This document shows positions 8,244-16,290 of a stretch of 45,753 nt of DNA, piece by piece. The notes under the pieces were generated by a model, which was given only the letters and a program-made list of their open reading frames with translations, did no database searches and was not told the origin of the DNA. Each line of letters begins with the position of its first letter. The first letter of the stretch is position 1. The DNA comes from an uncultured Lachnospiraceae bacterium (GTDB lineage Bacteria; Bacillota; Clostridia; Lachnospirales; Lachnospiraceae), in NCBI GenBank assembly GCA_947165025.1, contig CAMUYQ010000014.1, positions 1-45,753 of the forward strand, read 5' to 3'. The position numbers and the translations under genes are program-made.

Positions 8244-9355
8244 TTGGCTGTCTCCCCGGCAAGTTCCTTTATTATCGTGCAGATCCTGTCAACGTCATCC
8301 GTTGCGAGCGTTGCGCTCATCGGAAGCGTCAGTACTCTCTCAGCTGCCTGCTGCGCAACAGGTGTTAAGGAAGGATCAAACCGTCCCCTGTAACAGTCCA
8401 TGTCGCTTGTGAGCGGATAGAAATATTTACGTGTATAGATATCGTTTTCCTTCAGTCTGTCCATGACAGTCTGGCGGTCACATCCGAATATATTCTCATC
8501 GATCACTATCGGGAAGTATGCATAGTTGGGCTTGACGTCCTTCTGCACCGGCAGGATCTTAAGTCCCGGAATGTTTGAAAGATGCTCTCTGTATCGCTCT
8601 ACGACAAGGCGCCTCTTTTCGATCTCACCGTCGACATATTCGAGATTGCACAGTCCCATGACCGCGCAGAATTCATTCATCTTTGCGTTCGCACCGATAC
8701 CGTCGACGACCTCTTCGTTCTTGATACCGAAGTCTTTGAGTTTGTAAAGTTCCTTCATCAGATGCTCATCTTCCGTTGATATCGCGCCGCCCTCGATCGT
8801 GTGGAACACCTTCGTTGCGTGAAAACTGAACATCGAGGCATCACCGAATGCGCCGATACCTTTGCCTTTATACTCGCAGCCGAACGCGTGCGCCGCATCG
8901 TAAATTACCTTCAGACAGTGCTTTTTTGCTATCGCTTCTATCTTCTCGACATCGCATATGCATCCGTACACATGCACCGGCACGATCGCACACGTCTTCG
9001 GTGTGATCAGCGCCTCTATCTTGTCGGCATCTATCGTATATGTGTCGGGATTGATGTCGCAGAACACCGGCTTCAGGCCGTTTCTTACGATCGCATGTGT
9101 CGTTGATGCGAACGTGAACGGAGTCGTGATGACCTCACCGTCAAGATCAAGTGCCTGAAGCGTCATCTCAAGAGCCATGTGTCCGTTCACGAAGAGCGAA
9201 ACGTTTTTGACCTTCAGATATTCGCAGAGCTTCTCTGACAACTTTTCATGGTTTACGCCCATGTTCGTCAGCCACACAGAATCCCAGAGGGGCCTTATAG
9301 CCTCCACGTACTCCTCAAAAGGAGGCATTGATGATTTTATGACATTGATCCTCAT
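8240..9355 (-). CDS. DegT/DnrJ/EryC1-type sugar aminotransferase
   Basis: A PLP enzyme of 371 residues that converts a keto-sugar nucleotide to an amino sugar. Motifs: FVNGHMALEMTLQALDL (cofactor phosphate region), VPVHVYGCICDVEKI, IYDAAHAFG (Asp contacting the PLP ring) and SFHATKVFHTIEGGAI containing the Schiff-base lysine. The sequence resembles dTDP-3-amino or dTDP-4-amino deoxysugar aminotransferases. No sugar dehydratase or keto-isomerase gene is adjacent, so the substrate is unknown. It overlaps the GT11 gene, which fits supply and transfer of modified sugars in one pathway. Confidence 0.93.
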   Translation of the reverse strand: MRINVIKSSMPPFEEYVEAIRPLWDSVWLTNMGVNHEKLSEKLCEYLKVKNVSLFVNGHMALEMTLQALDLDGEVITTPFTFASTTHAIVRNGLKPVFCDINPDTYTIDADKIEALITPKTCAIVPVHVYGCICDVEKIEAIAKKHCLKVIYDAAHAFGCEYKGKGIGAFGDASMFSFHATKVFHTIEGGAISTEDEHLMKELYKLKDFGIKNEEVVDGIGANAKMNEFCAVMGLCNLEYVDGEIEKRRLVVERYREHLSNIPGLKILPVQKDVKPNYAYFPIVIDENIFGCDRQTVMDRLKENDIYTRKYFYPLTSDMDCYRGRFDPSLTPVAQQAAERVLTLPMSATLATDDVDRICTIIKELAGETAK

Positions 9356-9384
9356 TACGAATCTTTCTCCTTATTGTGCAAACA

Positions 9385-10368
9385 TCAGATGCACACCAGT
9401 CCTGCCTTAGACAGGATGTATCTGAACGCAAAGCCTGCAAGCGTTGTCTTCTTATCCTTCATCACGACATGCGTTATACCGTAGTCGTACATCTCATCAA
9501 GAAACTTCCTGTTCTCGGCGTTTGGCTTCCTCATAAAATCCTTAAGTGCCAGGCCGAAATCTGCAAGACATCTCTTTTTCGAATAGTCCCCAAGCTCTCT
9601 GTACTGCTCCACCCACTGCATCATCGTCTTGGAGAGCAGGCAATCCTCTCTTGCAATGTTTCTCTGCATCGCGATCGAGTTCCAGTTCGCGCCGCCCGCC
9701 TTCTTGACGTACCGCCACGCGCTCATCGTATCGTCCATGCGGTATATCTTACCCTGCATCAGCAGAAACAGCAATATGACAGCATCATCTGTAAAATCAC
9801 TGGCACGGTGCAGTATCGTATAATCAAGCTTTCCGTTTTTGTAAATGTTCCTTGATACTACCGTTGCGTAGTGCCCCGGCCACTTTCCGCTGTTGCAGTA
9901 ATCATCGTATGTAAAATCACCGCTCCAGTCGTAAAGGTCAACGACCTTCCTGATCTCGGGATCTTCTATGTCTTCGTTTTCCTCGTCAACGAGCCTGCAT
10001 GTATGGGTAACGGCAGTGTATTCGGGATGATCTTCGAGAAAATCGACCTGTTTCTGCAGCTTATGCGGATCGGTCCAGAAATCATCGCCTTCAAGGTACG
10101 CAAGGTATTCTCCCGTGCACTGCATCGTCGTCTCGTAGACGTTCAGTGTCGGCTTTCCCGTGTTATGCTCTCTCGGAACGAACCTGACCTCGGGATGGTC
10201 CTTTGCGATCTCTTCGATGATCTTTCGCGTCGAATCAGTCGAGCAGTCATCACCCACAACGACCTCAAACGGAAAATCGGTCTCCTGCGCGAGAATCCCT
10301 TCAAGGGCGAGTTCAACGTACTTCTCGTGATTGTATGTTATGAGAATGACACTGAGCTTGTAATCCAT
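9385..10368 (-). CDS. Family 2 glycosyltransferase
   Basis: A 327-residue GT-A fold transferase. The N-terminus LSVILITYNHEKYVELALEGIL, the nucleotide-binding VVGDDCSTDSTRK and the acidic YLEGDDFWTDPHKLQKQVDFL are typical of GT2. The C-terminal third (from about residue 200) is helical and lacks obvious transmembrane segments, so the enzyme is likely cytoplasmic, working on a lipid-linked glycan. It follows the flippase gene by one base. Donor and acceptor are unknown. Confidence 0.92.
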   Translation of the reverse strand: MDYKLSVILITYNHEKYVELALEGILAQETDFPFEVVVGDDCSTDSTRKIIEEIAKDHPEVRFVPREHNTGKPTLNVYETTMQCTGEYLAYLEGDDFWTDPHKLQKQVDFLEDHPEYTAVTHTCRLVDEENEDIEDPEIRKVVDLYDWSGDFTYDDYCNSGKWPGHYATVVSRNIYKNGKLDYTILHRASDFTDDAVILLFLLMQGKIYRMDDTMSAWRYVKKAGGANWNSIAMQRNIAREDCLLSKTMMQWVEQYRELGDYSKKRCLADFGLALKDFMRKPNAENRKFLDEMYDYGITHVVMKDKKTTLAGFAFRYILSKAGLVCI

Positions 10369-10369
10369 C

Positions 10370-12127
10370 TTATTTCTTCGTGTATTCGTCCGTAGCCTCG
10401 GTGATCTTTCCGCCGTCGACCTTGTAAACGTATCTGCAGTTTTCTATCGTGGTGAGCCTGTGTGCGATGATGATCATCGTCTTGCGGCCCTTGAGCCTGT
10501 CTATCGCTTCCATTACGGCAGCTTCTGTCTCGGAATCAAGTGCACTTGTAGCCTCATCGAGCACAAGTATCTCGGGATCTCCGTAAAGTGCTCTCGCGAT
10601 ACCGATCCTCTGCCTCTGCCCGCCGGACAGCCTTACTCCACGCTCGCCGACCATCGTATCAAGCCCTTCGGGGAGCGTCTTTACAAAATCAGCCAGCTGG
10701 GCTTCCTCAAGAGCTTTCCATACTTTGTCCTCTTCGATCTCTTCCTCCTCTATTCCGAATGCGACGTTAGACCTGATCGTCTCATCCGCAAGGAAGATAG
10801 CCTGAGGAATATAGGCGAGCATCTTTGACCATTTCAGCGGATGCTCGTGAACGTTCATGTCATCATAGAATACCGCGCCTTCCGTCGGTGTCAGTATTCC
10901 AAGTATCACATCGGCCATCGTGGACTTGCCTGCACCGGATGGCCCGACAAGACCGACAGACGCGCCGGTCGGGATCGAGAAGCTTACGTTTCTGAGTACA
11001 TCCCTGTCCGTATTCGGATATCTGTAGGACACATTATCGATGCGGATGACATGATCCTTTGATCTTTGATCAGCTGTCGCACCGGTTGAATCGGTAAGAT
11101 CGAATCCGTTCATATCCTCCGTATCCATGATATCCCTGTATATAAGGTCAACGGAGGGGCGCAGGAACACGATAAGGTTGATGTAATTGTCAATCTTTCC
11201 GACCGAAGGAAGGAGCTTGAACGCTGCCATCGCAAATGCCGCAAGCTGCGGGATCATATCGGAAAGGTCGTTGCCCATATAGAGCTTTGCACAAAGTACA
11301 AGAAGTATCGCACCTATACATACCGTTTCGATCAGATACTTCGGTGCCTGTCCGAGTATCTCGTTGTTCCTGACCGCATGATACTTCTTCTCGCCACGCC
11401 TTGTGAACGCGTTCACGAAGTATTTTTCCCTGTGGAGTATCTTGATATCCTTGACCGCACCGAGAGCCTGGTTGATCGCCTGATGCATCTTGCCGTCGTT
11501 GTACTGGGATATCTCACCGTTCTTACGGCTTCTTCCGTGGAATATGATCAGATAGAGCACCGATACGACGCCGAGGATCACTACTACCGAGACGGTTATC
11601 ATCCAGTCTACAACAAGCAGATAGATACACATGAGTGCGGATACGAGTATCTCCGCAAAAACGGAAAACGCTGTCAGAAGGAGCTGGAAGAACCGCTCCG
11701 AATCAAGCATTATCGACCTTATCATCTCTGCCGAGTTCTTGTCGAGATGGTATGTATACGGCTTCTTCAGATAACAGTCAATAAGTCTTCCGGAAAGCCG
11801 CAGCTGATTGTTGTAAATGAACGTGTACTGTATATAGCTTACTATCATCAGGTAGATGTTCTTGAACAGATACACGAGTATTAGCACAATCACGACATAC
11901 AGGAAGAACTGTCTGTCAGAATCGGCCCCGGTCAGATCGTATATGAAGCTGAGCACCCTGCTCTTCTGTATCGACTCGGGATTGCTGATAAGCGACACAA
12001 GCTGCGTGATGAGCGATACACCCGCAAGCTCGAGAGCAGCCCCGATAAACAGCGCAAGGCAGAGAAATACCGACTGTACCTTCTGCTTCCTGTTGAATAT
12101 GCGGTTTATCTTCTTAAACAGTGACAT
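10370..12127 (-). CDS. PglK-like ABC flippase for lipid-linked glycan
   Basis: A 585-residue half-transporter with a six-helix membrane domain (about residues 18-325) fused to an ATPase: Walker A GPSGAGKST at 395-403, Q-loop YIPQAIF, signature LSGGQRQRIGIARAL near 502, and Walker B ILVLDEATSALDSE. The overall layout, including the LLPSVGKIDNYINLI segment before the ATPase, resembles PglK, the lipid-linked oligosaccharide flippase of Campylobacter, more than multidrug exporters. Its place among glycosyltransferases supports export of an undecaprenyl-linked glycan. No oligosaccharyltransferase or ligase gene is in the window. Confidence 0.88.
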   Translation of the reverse strand: MSLFKKINRIFNRKQKVQSVFLCLALFIGAALELAGVSLITQLVSLISNPESIQKSRVLSFIYDLTGADSDRQFFLYVVIVLILVYLFKNIYLMIVSYIQYTFIYNNQLRLSGRLIDCYLKKPYTYHLDKNSAEMIRSIMLDSERFFQLLLTAFSVFAEILVSALMCIYLLVVDWMITVSVVVILGVVSVLYLIIFHGRSRKNGEISQYNDGKMHQAINQALGAVKDIKILHREKYFVNAFTRRGEKKYHAVRNNEILGQAPKYLIETVCIGAILLVLCAKLYMGNDLSDMIPQLAAFAMAAFKLLPSVGKIDNYINLIVFLRPSVDLIYRDIMDTEDMNGFDLTDSTGATADQRSKDHVIRIDNVSYRYPNTDRDVLRNVSFSIPTGASVGLVGPSGAGKSTMADVILGILTPTEGAVFYDDMNVHEHPLKWSKMLAYIPQAIFLADETIRSNVAFGIEEEEIEEDKVWKALEEAQLADFVKTLPEGLDTMVGERGVRLSGGQRQRIGIARALYGDPEILVLDEATSALDSETEAAVMEAIDRLKGRKTMIIIAHRLTTIENCRYVYKVDGGKITEATDEYTKK

Positions 12128-12136
12128 TTTTTCCCA

Positions 12137-13999
12137 TTAAGCCCTCTTCAGGAAATGCTGTTCCCAAAGGTACGGATAGAGCGCCTTGAATGCATTCTCT
12201 CCCATTGCAAACGTCGCCGCCGGATCTGAGATCACCTGCTCGATCTGTCTTCTGACAAGCGCCGGATCTATAAGATCACACGAATTAAACGAATCTGATC
12301 GCGTGATATCCGTAAAATACTCTTTAAGCGGTCCCTTCATCCATTCGACTATCGGCGTGTTGAATCCGATCTTCGTGCGCCTGTATGCTATCTCCTTAGG
12401 CATATACGGTGCCATCGCATCCCTGATGATCGACTTGGAAAATCCTCCGTGAAGTCTTGATGTCCAAGGGAGGCTCATTCCGAGCGTGACCATACGGTGA
12501 TCCATGAAGGGCATTCTTATCTCGATGCCGTTTGCCATCGAGTATCTGTCGTAATTACGGAGCAGTGTTGGAAGGATCGTCTCGTGGCTTGATGCATAGA
12601 GTGTCTTTCCGAGAGTATCCATCGCACGGTAGCGCGGATCGGATGCAGCCCTGACCTTCTTGTAAGGCTGTCTTTTTGCGTTCTTGATGTCGGCAAGCTT
12701 CTTCTTGAGCTCATCCATCCTGACCCCAAGCGGTGTCGGCATCTTCATGGCCATGTTCGAGCCGTCCTTAGGGAAGCTCTCAATATAGGCCGTCAGAACC
12801 ATATTCTTCTCATCCGTGCTTTTTGCATCAGCAAGTGCTTTTACAAAATCAAACGTATAGCCTCCGAACAGCTCATCAGCTCCGTGTCCGTCGATCGTGA
12901 CTATTGTGCCGTTTTCCCTGAGCTTTCCGTACAGCAGCATCATCGGGATCGGGCTTGTCAGATACACATCCTCCTGAAGATATACAAAATCGCCGAGCCT
13001 GTCTATCGCACCGACCGGATCAATCTCAACAAAAGTCGATTCTATCCCGAGAAAATCCGTGACCTGCCGTGCATATACACTCTCATCAAGTGTCGTTCCC
13101 GGGAAGGTCGCAACATAGGCATGCTGCCAGTCCCTGTTCATCCTGGCATCACTGCCGTTGCGCGCCAGATGGGCCATAGCGCATATAGTGGCGGACGAAT
13201 CAAGTCCTCCGCTGAGCGCGGTCCCTATTGTAACATCTGCACGCATGCGAAGTTTGCATGCATCCAGGAATATATCCCTGCAAAGCTCAACCTGCTCTTC
13301 ATACGATGACGGAAGATCCATCAGATGGTCGAGTGTATTCCAGTATCTTGATATTTTCAGAGTACCGTCAAATATTGCGCAGCACCCGGCCGGGAATCTG
13401 TATATGCCTTCTATTGCGCATTCTTCCGTGCTCTCGTAATAAACTATCCTGTCGGTGTCGGTGACTATGCCGCGGTTCGGCTTCACGTCCTTCATAAGAG
13501 GCGTCAGTGCCTTCATCTCCGAAGCGAATGCTATCGATGTCTTATCACTGTCCAAAAACGTGTAATAAAGCGGTTTTACCCCAAACCTGTCGCGGGCCAT
13601 AAAGAGCTTCTTCTCTTTCGTATCCCATATCGCAAATGCCCACATGCCGTTGAACATGTCAAGACATGCCTTTCCCCATTTGAGATATGCCGCGATCAGT
13701 ACTTCCGAATCACAGTCACTGTTAAACGAAAATCCGTCCGCTGCGAGCCTGTCGCGAAGTTCAAGGAAATTGTATATCTCGCCGTTAAAGACGATCATGT
13801 ACCTGCCGTCCAAATACGACATGGGCTGGGAGCCCTTTTCGGACAGATCGAGGATCGACAGTCTCCTGTGTCCGAGGACACAACCCTCACCCTGCCAGAC
13901 GTTACCGGCATCGGGGCCGCGGTGGGTCAGCCTGTCGGTACATTTTCCCGCAAGTCCGATATCGATTTTCGCATTAACTGCTCCGAATATACCGCACAT
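12137..13999 (-). CDS. asnB: Asparagine synthase-like glutamine amidotransferase
   Basis: A 620-residue class II amidotransferase. Cys2 (MCGIFGAV) is the glutaminase nucleophile, with RLTHRGPDAGNVW and MIVFNGEIYNFLELR in the glutaminase domain. The synthetase domain carries the PPi loop ALSGGLDSSATICA and IDGHGADELFGGY. It could simply make asparagine. Because it lies inside a glycan cassette, with one base to the gene before and nine to the gene after, it may instead amidate a sugar carboxylate, as AsnB homologues do in several O-antigen loci. The sequence alone does not decide. Confidence 0.9.
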   Translation of the reverse strand: MCGIFGAVNAKIDIGLAGKCTDRLTHRGPDAGNVWQGEGCVLGHRRLSILDLSEKGSQPMSYLDGRYMIVFNGEIYNFLELRDRLAADGFSFNSDCDSEVLIAAYLKWGKACLDMFNGMWAFAIWDTKEKKLFMARDRFGVKPLYYTFLDSDKTSIAFASEMKALTPLMKDVKPNRGIVTDTDRIVYYESTEECAIEGIYRFPAGCCAIFDGTLKISRYWNTLDHLMDLPSSYEEQVELCRDIFLDACKLRMRADVTIGTALSGGLDSSATICAMAHLARNGSDARMNRDWQHAYVATFPGTTLDESVYARQVTDFLGIESTFVEIDPVGAIDRLGDFVYLQEDVYLTSPIPMMLLYGKLRENGTIVTIDGHGADELFGGYTFDFVKALADAKSTDEKNMVLTAYIESFPKDGSNMAMKMPTPLGVRMDELKKKLADIKNAKRQPYKKVRAASDPRYRAMDTLGKTLYASSHETILPTLLRNYDRYSMANGIEIRMPFMDHRMVTLGMSLPWTSRLHGGFSKSIIRDAMAPYMPKEIAYRRTKIGFNTPIVEWMKGPLKEYFTDITRSDSFNSCDLIDPALVRRQIEQVISDPAATFAMGENAFKALYPYLWEQHFLKRA

Positions 14000-14000
14000 A

Positions 14001-15179
14001 TCACTTCCGACCGTTCTTTTTCGACAGTTTTTCCTTAACGCGAAGTTTCAGGACTTTGACCATCTTTTCGGCCGACAGTCCCCTGTATTCGTAAATATAT
14101 TTATACGCTTCCTCACCTGTAGCCGGAGGATTCGTGTTCTTTCCGATGTCATACAGAAACAGATCAGCGCCCTCAACCTCATACACGACGTTCGCATCAA
14201 GCGGCCTCATGCTGCGGCCGAAGCTCTTAACTACCCTGTATGGAAGTGATGCGCATGTAAGGACATACTTTACGGGACGTGCTGCCTCGTCATTCTTTGA
14301 TACGGATATCATCTCATCGATCGGCTTGTATCCGTACAGATCGACGATACAGTCATCTGCAAGGCGGATATTCTCAAAGAAAGAGTCGTATACCGCAGAT
14401 GAGCGGTCAAGTGTCGAAAATCTGCAGTAAAGAGGCCCTTTTGAACCGCTTATGGGAACCTGAAGATCTGTGTCGGGTTTGCACGCATGAGTTCCCATGT
14501 CCCCGAAGTTCGTTGTATAGCTGACTCTCGGATACAGCGTGTATTTACCGGTTTCGATCAGATAAACTATATAGTATTTAAGCCAGGATCTGTCGGACCA
14601 CCCCGACACGTTTGCGGGGACACTCACTCCTGCAAGATCCTTATCCTTATTGTCCGCATACCATGCTCTGAAGAGCTGCCACTGCTTCTTTGTATATGCC
14701 TGGCCCCACGACGACGGTATCTGAAGATACCAGTTGTCGTATCCGTCATCTATCGCCGCAAACGCTTCCCTCTTATGTACGTTGAACAGGTGGTTGTACA
14801 AAGATACCGAACCGATCCTGTCATCATCCTCGGCAAACTCAAGCGCCTTACAGGAAAACTCATAAAATGACGGTGCAACGAACAGATCGTCCTCAAGAAC
14901 AATGATACTGCCGTGATCTTCAGTCAGATCACCGCAGCTGAGTACATGCTCCCGAAGACCCATTCTCTCGGGCCTTTTTATCACGGTCTTTTTACCGTGC
15001 GAATATTCGAATTGATCAGCAACGCCGGCTGTCGCGTCAGAATCACTCTTATCAATGCTTATGATAAGTTCGGGCGCTGCCCCCGAAGGATAGACCGCCT
15101 TTTCGATCGATGTCAGCAGTCTCTTTAATGAATCGGGTCTGTCATACGCGATCACGACTATCGCAGGTGTCATCATCAT
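14001..15179 (-). CDS. GT-A glycosyltransferase, first gene of glycan cassette
   Basis: A 392-residue transferase with N-terminal PAIVVIAYDRPDSLKRLLTSI and metal-binding acidic motif IIVLEDDLFVAPSFYEF (EDD at residues 96-98). The fold resembles GT2 and GNT-I-type enzymes with an added C-terminal region of about 150 residues that I cannot assign. SWGQAYTKKQWQLFRAW is typical of bacterial sugar transferases annotated only as glycosyltransferase. The start is one of three consecutive ATG codons after AAAGGAT. It is preceded by the hairpin at 15201-15225 and heads the six-gene cassette. Confidence 0.87.
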   Translation of the reverse strand: MMMTPAIVVIAYDRPDSLKRLLTSIEKAVYPSGAAPELIISIDKSDSDATAGVADQFEYSHGKKTVIKRPERMGLREHVLSCGDLTEDHGSIIVLEDDLFVAPSFYEFSCKALEFAEDDDRIGSVSLYNHLFNVHKREAFAAIDDGYDNWYLQIPSSWGQAYTKKQWQLFRAWYADNKDKDLAGVSVPANVSGWSDRSWLKYYIVYLIETGKYTLYPRVSYTTNFGDMGTHACKPDTDLQVPISGSKGPLYCRFSTLDRSSAVYDSFFENIRLADDCIVDLYGYKPIDEMISVSKNDEAARPVKYVLTCASLPYRVVKSFGRSMRPLDANVVYEVEGADLFLYDIGKNTNPPATGEEAYKYIYEYRGLSAEKMVKVLKLRVKEKLSKKNGRK

Positions 15180-15200
15180 TAATTATCCTTTTGAAATCAG

Positions 15201-15225
15201 AGCCCCTTTCGAAACGAAAGGGGCT
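15201..15225 (-). terminator. Hairpin between fba and the glycan cassette
   Basis: AGCCCCTTTCG-AAA-CGAAAGGGGCT is a perfect 11-bp GC-rich stem 32 bp after the fba stop. On the minus strand only CTGATTTC follows, so the T-tract is poor. It may terminate partially, allowing some read-through from the strong fba promoter into the glycan genes. Confidence 0.6.
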
Positions 15226-15256
15226 CCTGTTTTAAAACCATACTGATATTGGCTTA

Positions 15257-16225
15257 TCAGGCCTTTCCGTCAGAACCGAGTACGTTCACGATCTTGTGAG
15301 CAACCATGTCCTTAACGGCCTGGCGTGCAGGCTTTAAGTACTGACGGGGATCGAAGTGATCCGGATGCTCTGCGAAGTACTTTCTGATATTACCTGTCAT
15401 TGCAAGACGGATATCTGAGTCGATATTGATCTTACATACTGCAAGCTTTGCAGCCTGACGAAGCTGTTCCTCAGGGATACCTACCGCATCGGGCATGTTT
15501 CCGCCGTACTGGTTGACCATCTTAACGAATTCCTGGGGAACCGATGATGAACCGTGAAGAACGATCGGGAATCCGGGAAGTCTCTTGATGCACTCCTCGA
15601 GAACGTCGAAGCGAAGCGGAGGCGGAACAAGGATTCCGTCAGCGTTTCTTGTGCACTGTTCTGCCGTGAACTTGTATGCACCATGGCTTGTTCCGATGGC
15701 GATGGCAAGTGAATCACAGCCTGTCTTGTCTACGAACTCTTCAACTTCCTCGGGACGTGTGTAGCTTTCCTTACCTGATTCTACAACGACCTCATCCTCG
15801 ATACCTGCAAGTGTTCCGAGCTCAGCCTCAACAACAACGCCGTTAGCGTGAGCATATTCAACTACCTGCTTTGTAAGAGCGATGTTGTCTTCGAATGACT
15901 TGGAAGAAGCATCGATCATGACTGATGTGAATCCGCCGTCGATACATGACTTACAAAGTTCGAATGTATCACCGTGATCAAGGTGAAGAGCGATGGGGAT
16001 CTCGGGATTTTCTTCAACTGCTGCTTCAACCAGCTTTACAAGATATGTATGGTTGGCATAAGCACGTGCTCCCTTGGAAACCTGAAGTATAACAGGGCTC
16101 TTGAGTTCGCCTGCTGCTTCCGTGATACCCTGAACGATCTCCATGTTGTTAACGTTGAAAGCACCTACTGCGTAACCGCCGTCATATGCCTTCTTAAACA
16201 TTTCGGTTGTGGTAACTAATGACAT
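15257..16225 (-). CDS. fba: Class II fructose-1,6-bisphosphate aldolase
   Basis: A zinc-dependent glycolytic aldolase that interconverts fructose 1,6-bisphosphate with glyceraldehyde 3-phosphate and dihydroxyacetone phosphate. The 322-residue product shows AVGAFNVNNMEIVQGI, the zinc-ligand motif ALHLDHGDTFELCK, VEAELGTLAGIEDEV, AIAIGTSHGAYKF and VLHGSSSVPQEFV. The length fits the type found in many Clostridia. A GGAGGATG ribosome site precedes the ATG and a near-consensus promoter lies just upstream, as expected for a highly expressed gene. Confidence 0.97.
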   Translation of the reverse strand: MSLVTTTEMFKKAYDGGYAVGAFNVNNMEIVQGITEAAGELKSPVILQVSKGARAYANHTYLVKLVEAAVEENPEIPIALHLDHGDTFELCKSCIDGGFTSVMIDASSKSFEDNIALTKQVVEYAHANGVVVEAELGTLAGIEDEVVVESGKESYTRPEEVEEFVDKTGCDSLAIAIGTSHGAYKFTAEQCTRNADGILVPPPLRFDVLEECIKRLPGFPIVLHGSSSVPQEFVKMVNQYGGNMPDAVGIPEEQLRQAAKLAVCKINIDSDIRLAMTGNIRKYFAEHPDHFDPRQYLKPARQAVKDMVAHKIVNVLGSDGKA

Positions 16226-16261
16226 AACGAATCATCCTCCTTTTTGCAAACTACCGCAAGA

Positions 16262-16290
16262 ATTATATCATCAAACTCTGCTGTTAACAA
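16262..16290 (-). promoter_or_regulatory. Promoter of fba
   Basis: Minus strand TTGTTA (16290-16285), 17 nt, TATAAT (16267-16262). The -35 box lies within the last codons of mfd and the -10 just after its stop, 36 bp before the fba ATG. This makes fba independently transcribed. Confidence 0.78.

Noticed and set aside
12137-13999. Certain assignment of asnB as biosynthetic asparagine synthetase
   Set aside because: Motifs cannot separate true AsnB from sugar-amidating homologues, and the glycan context argues for caution. The symbol is kept only as a family name.
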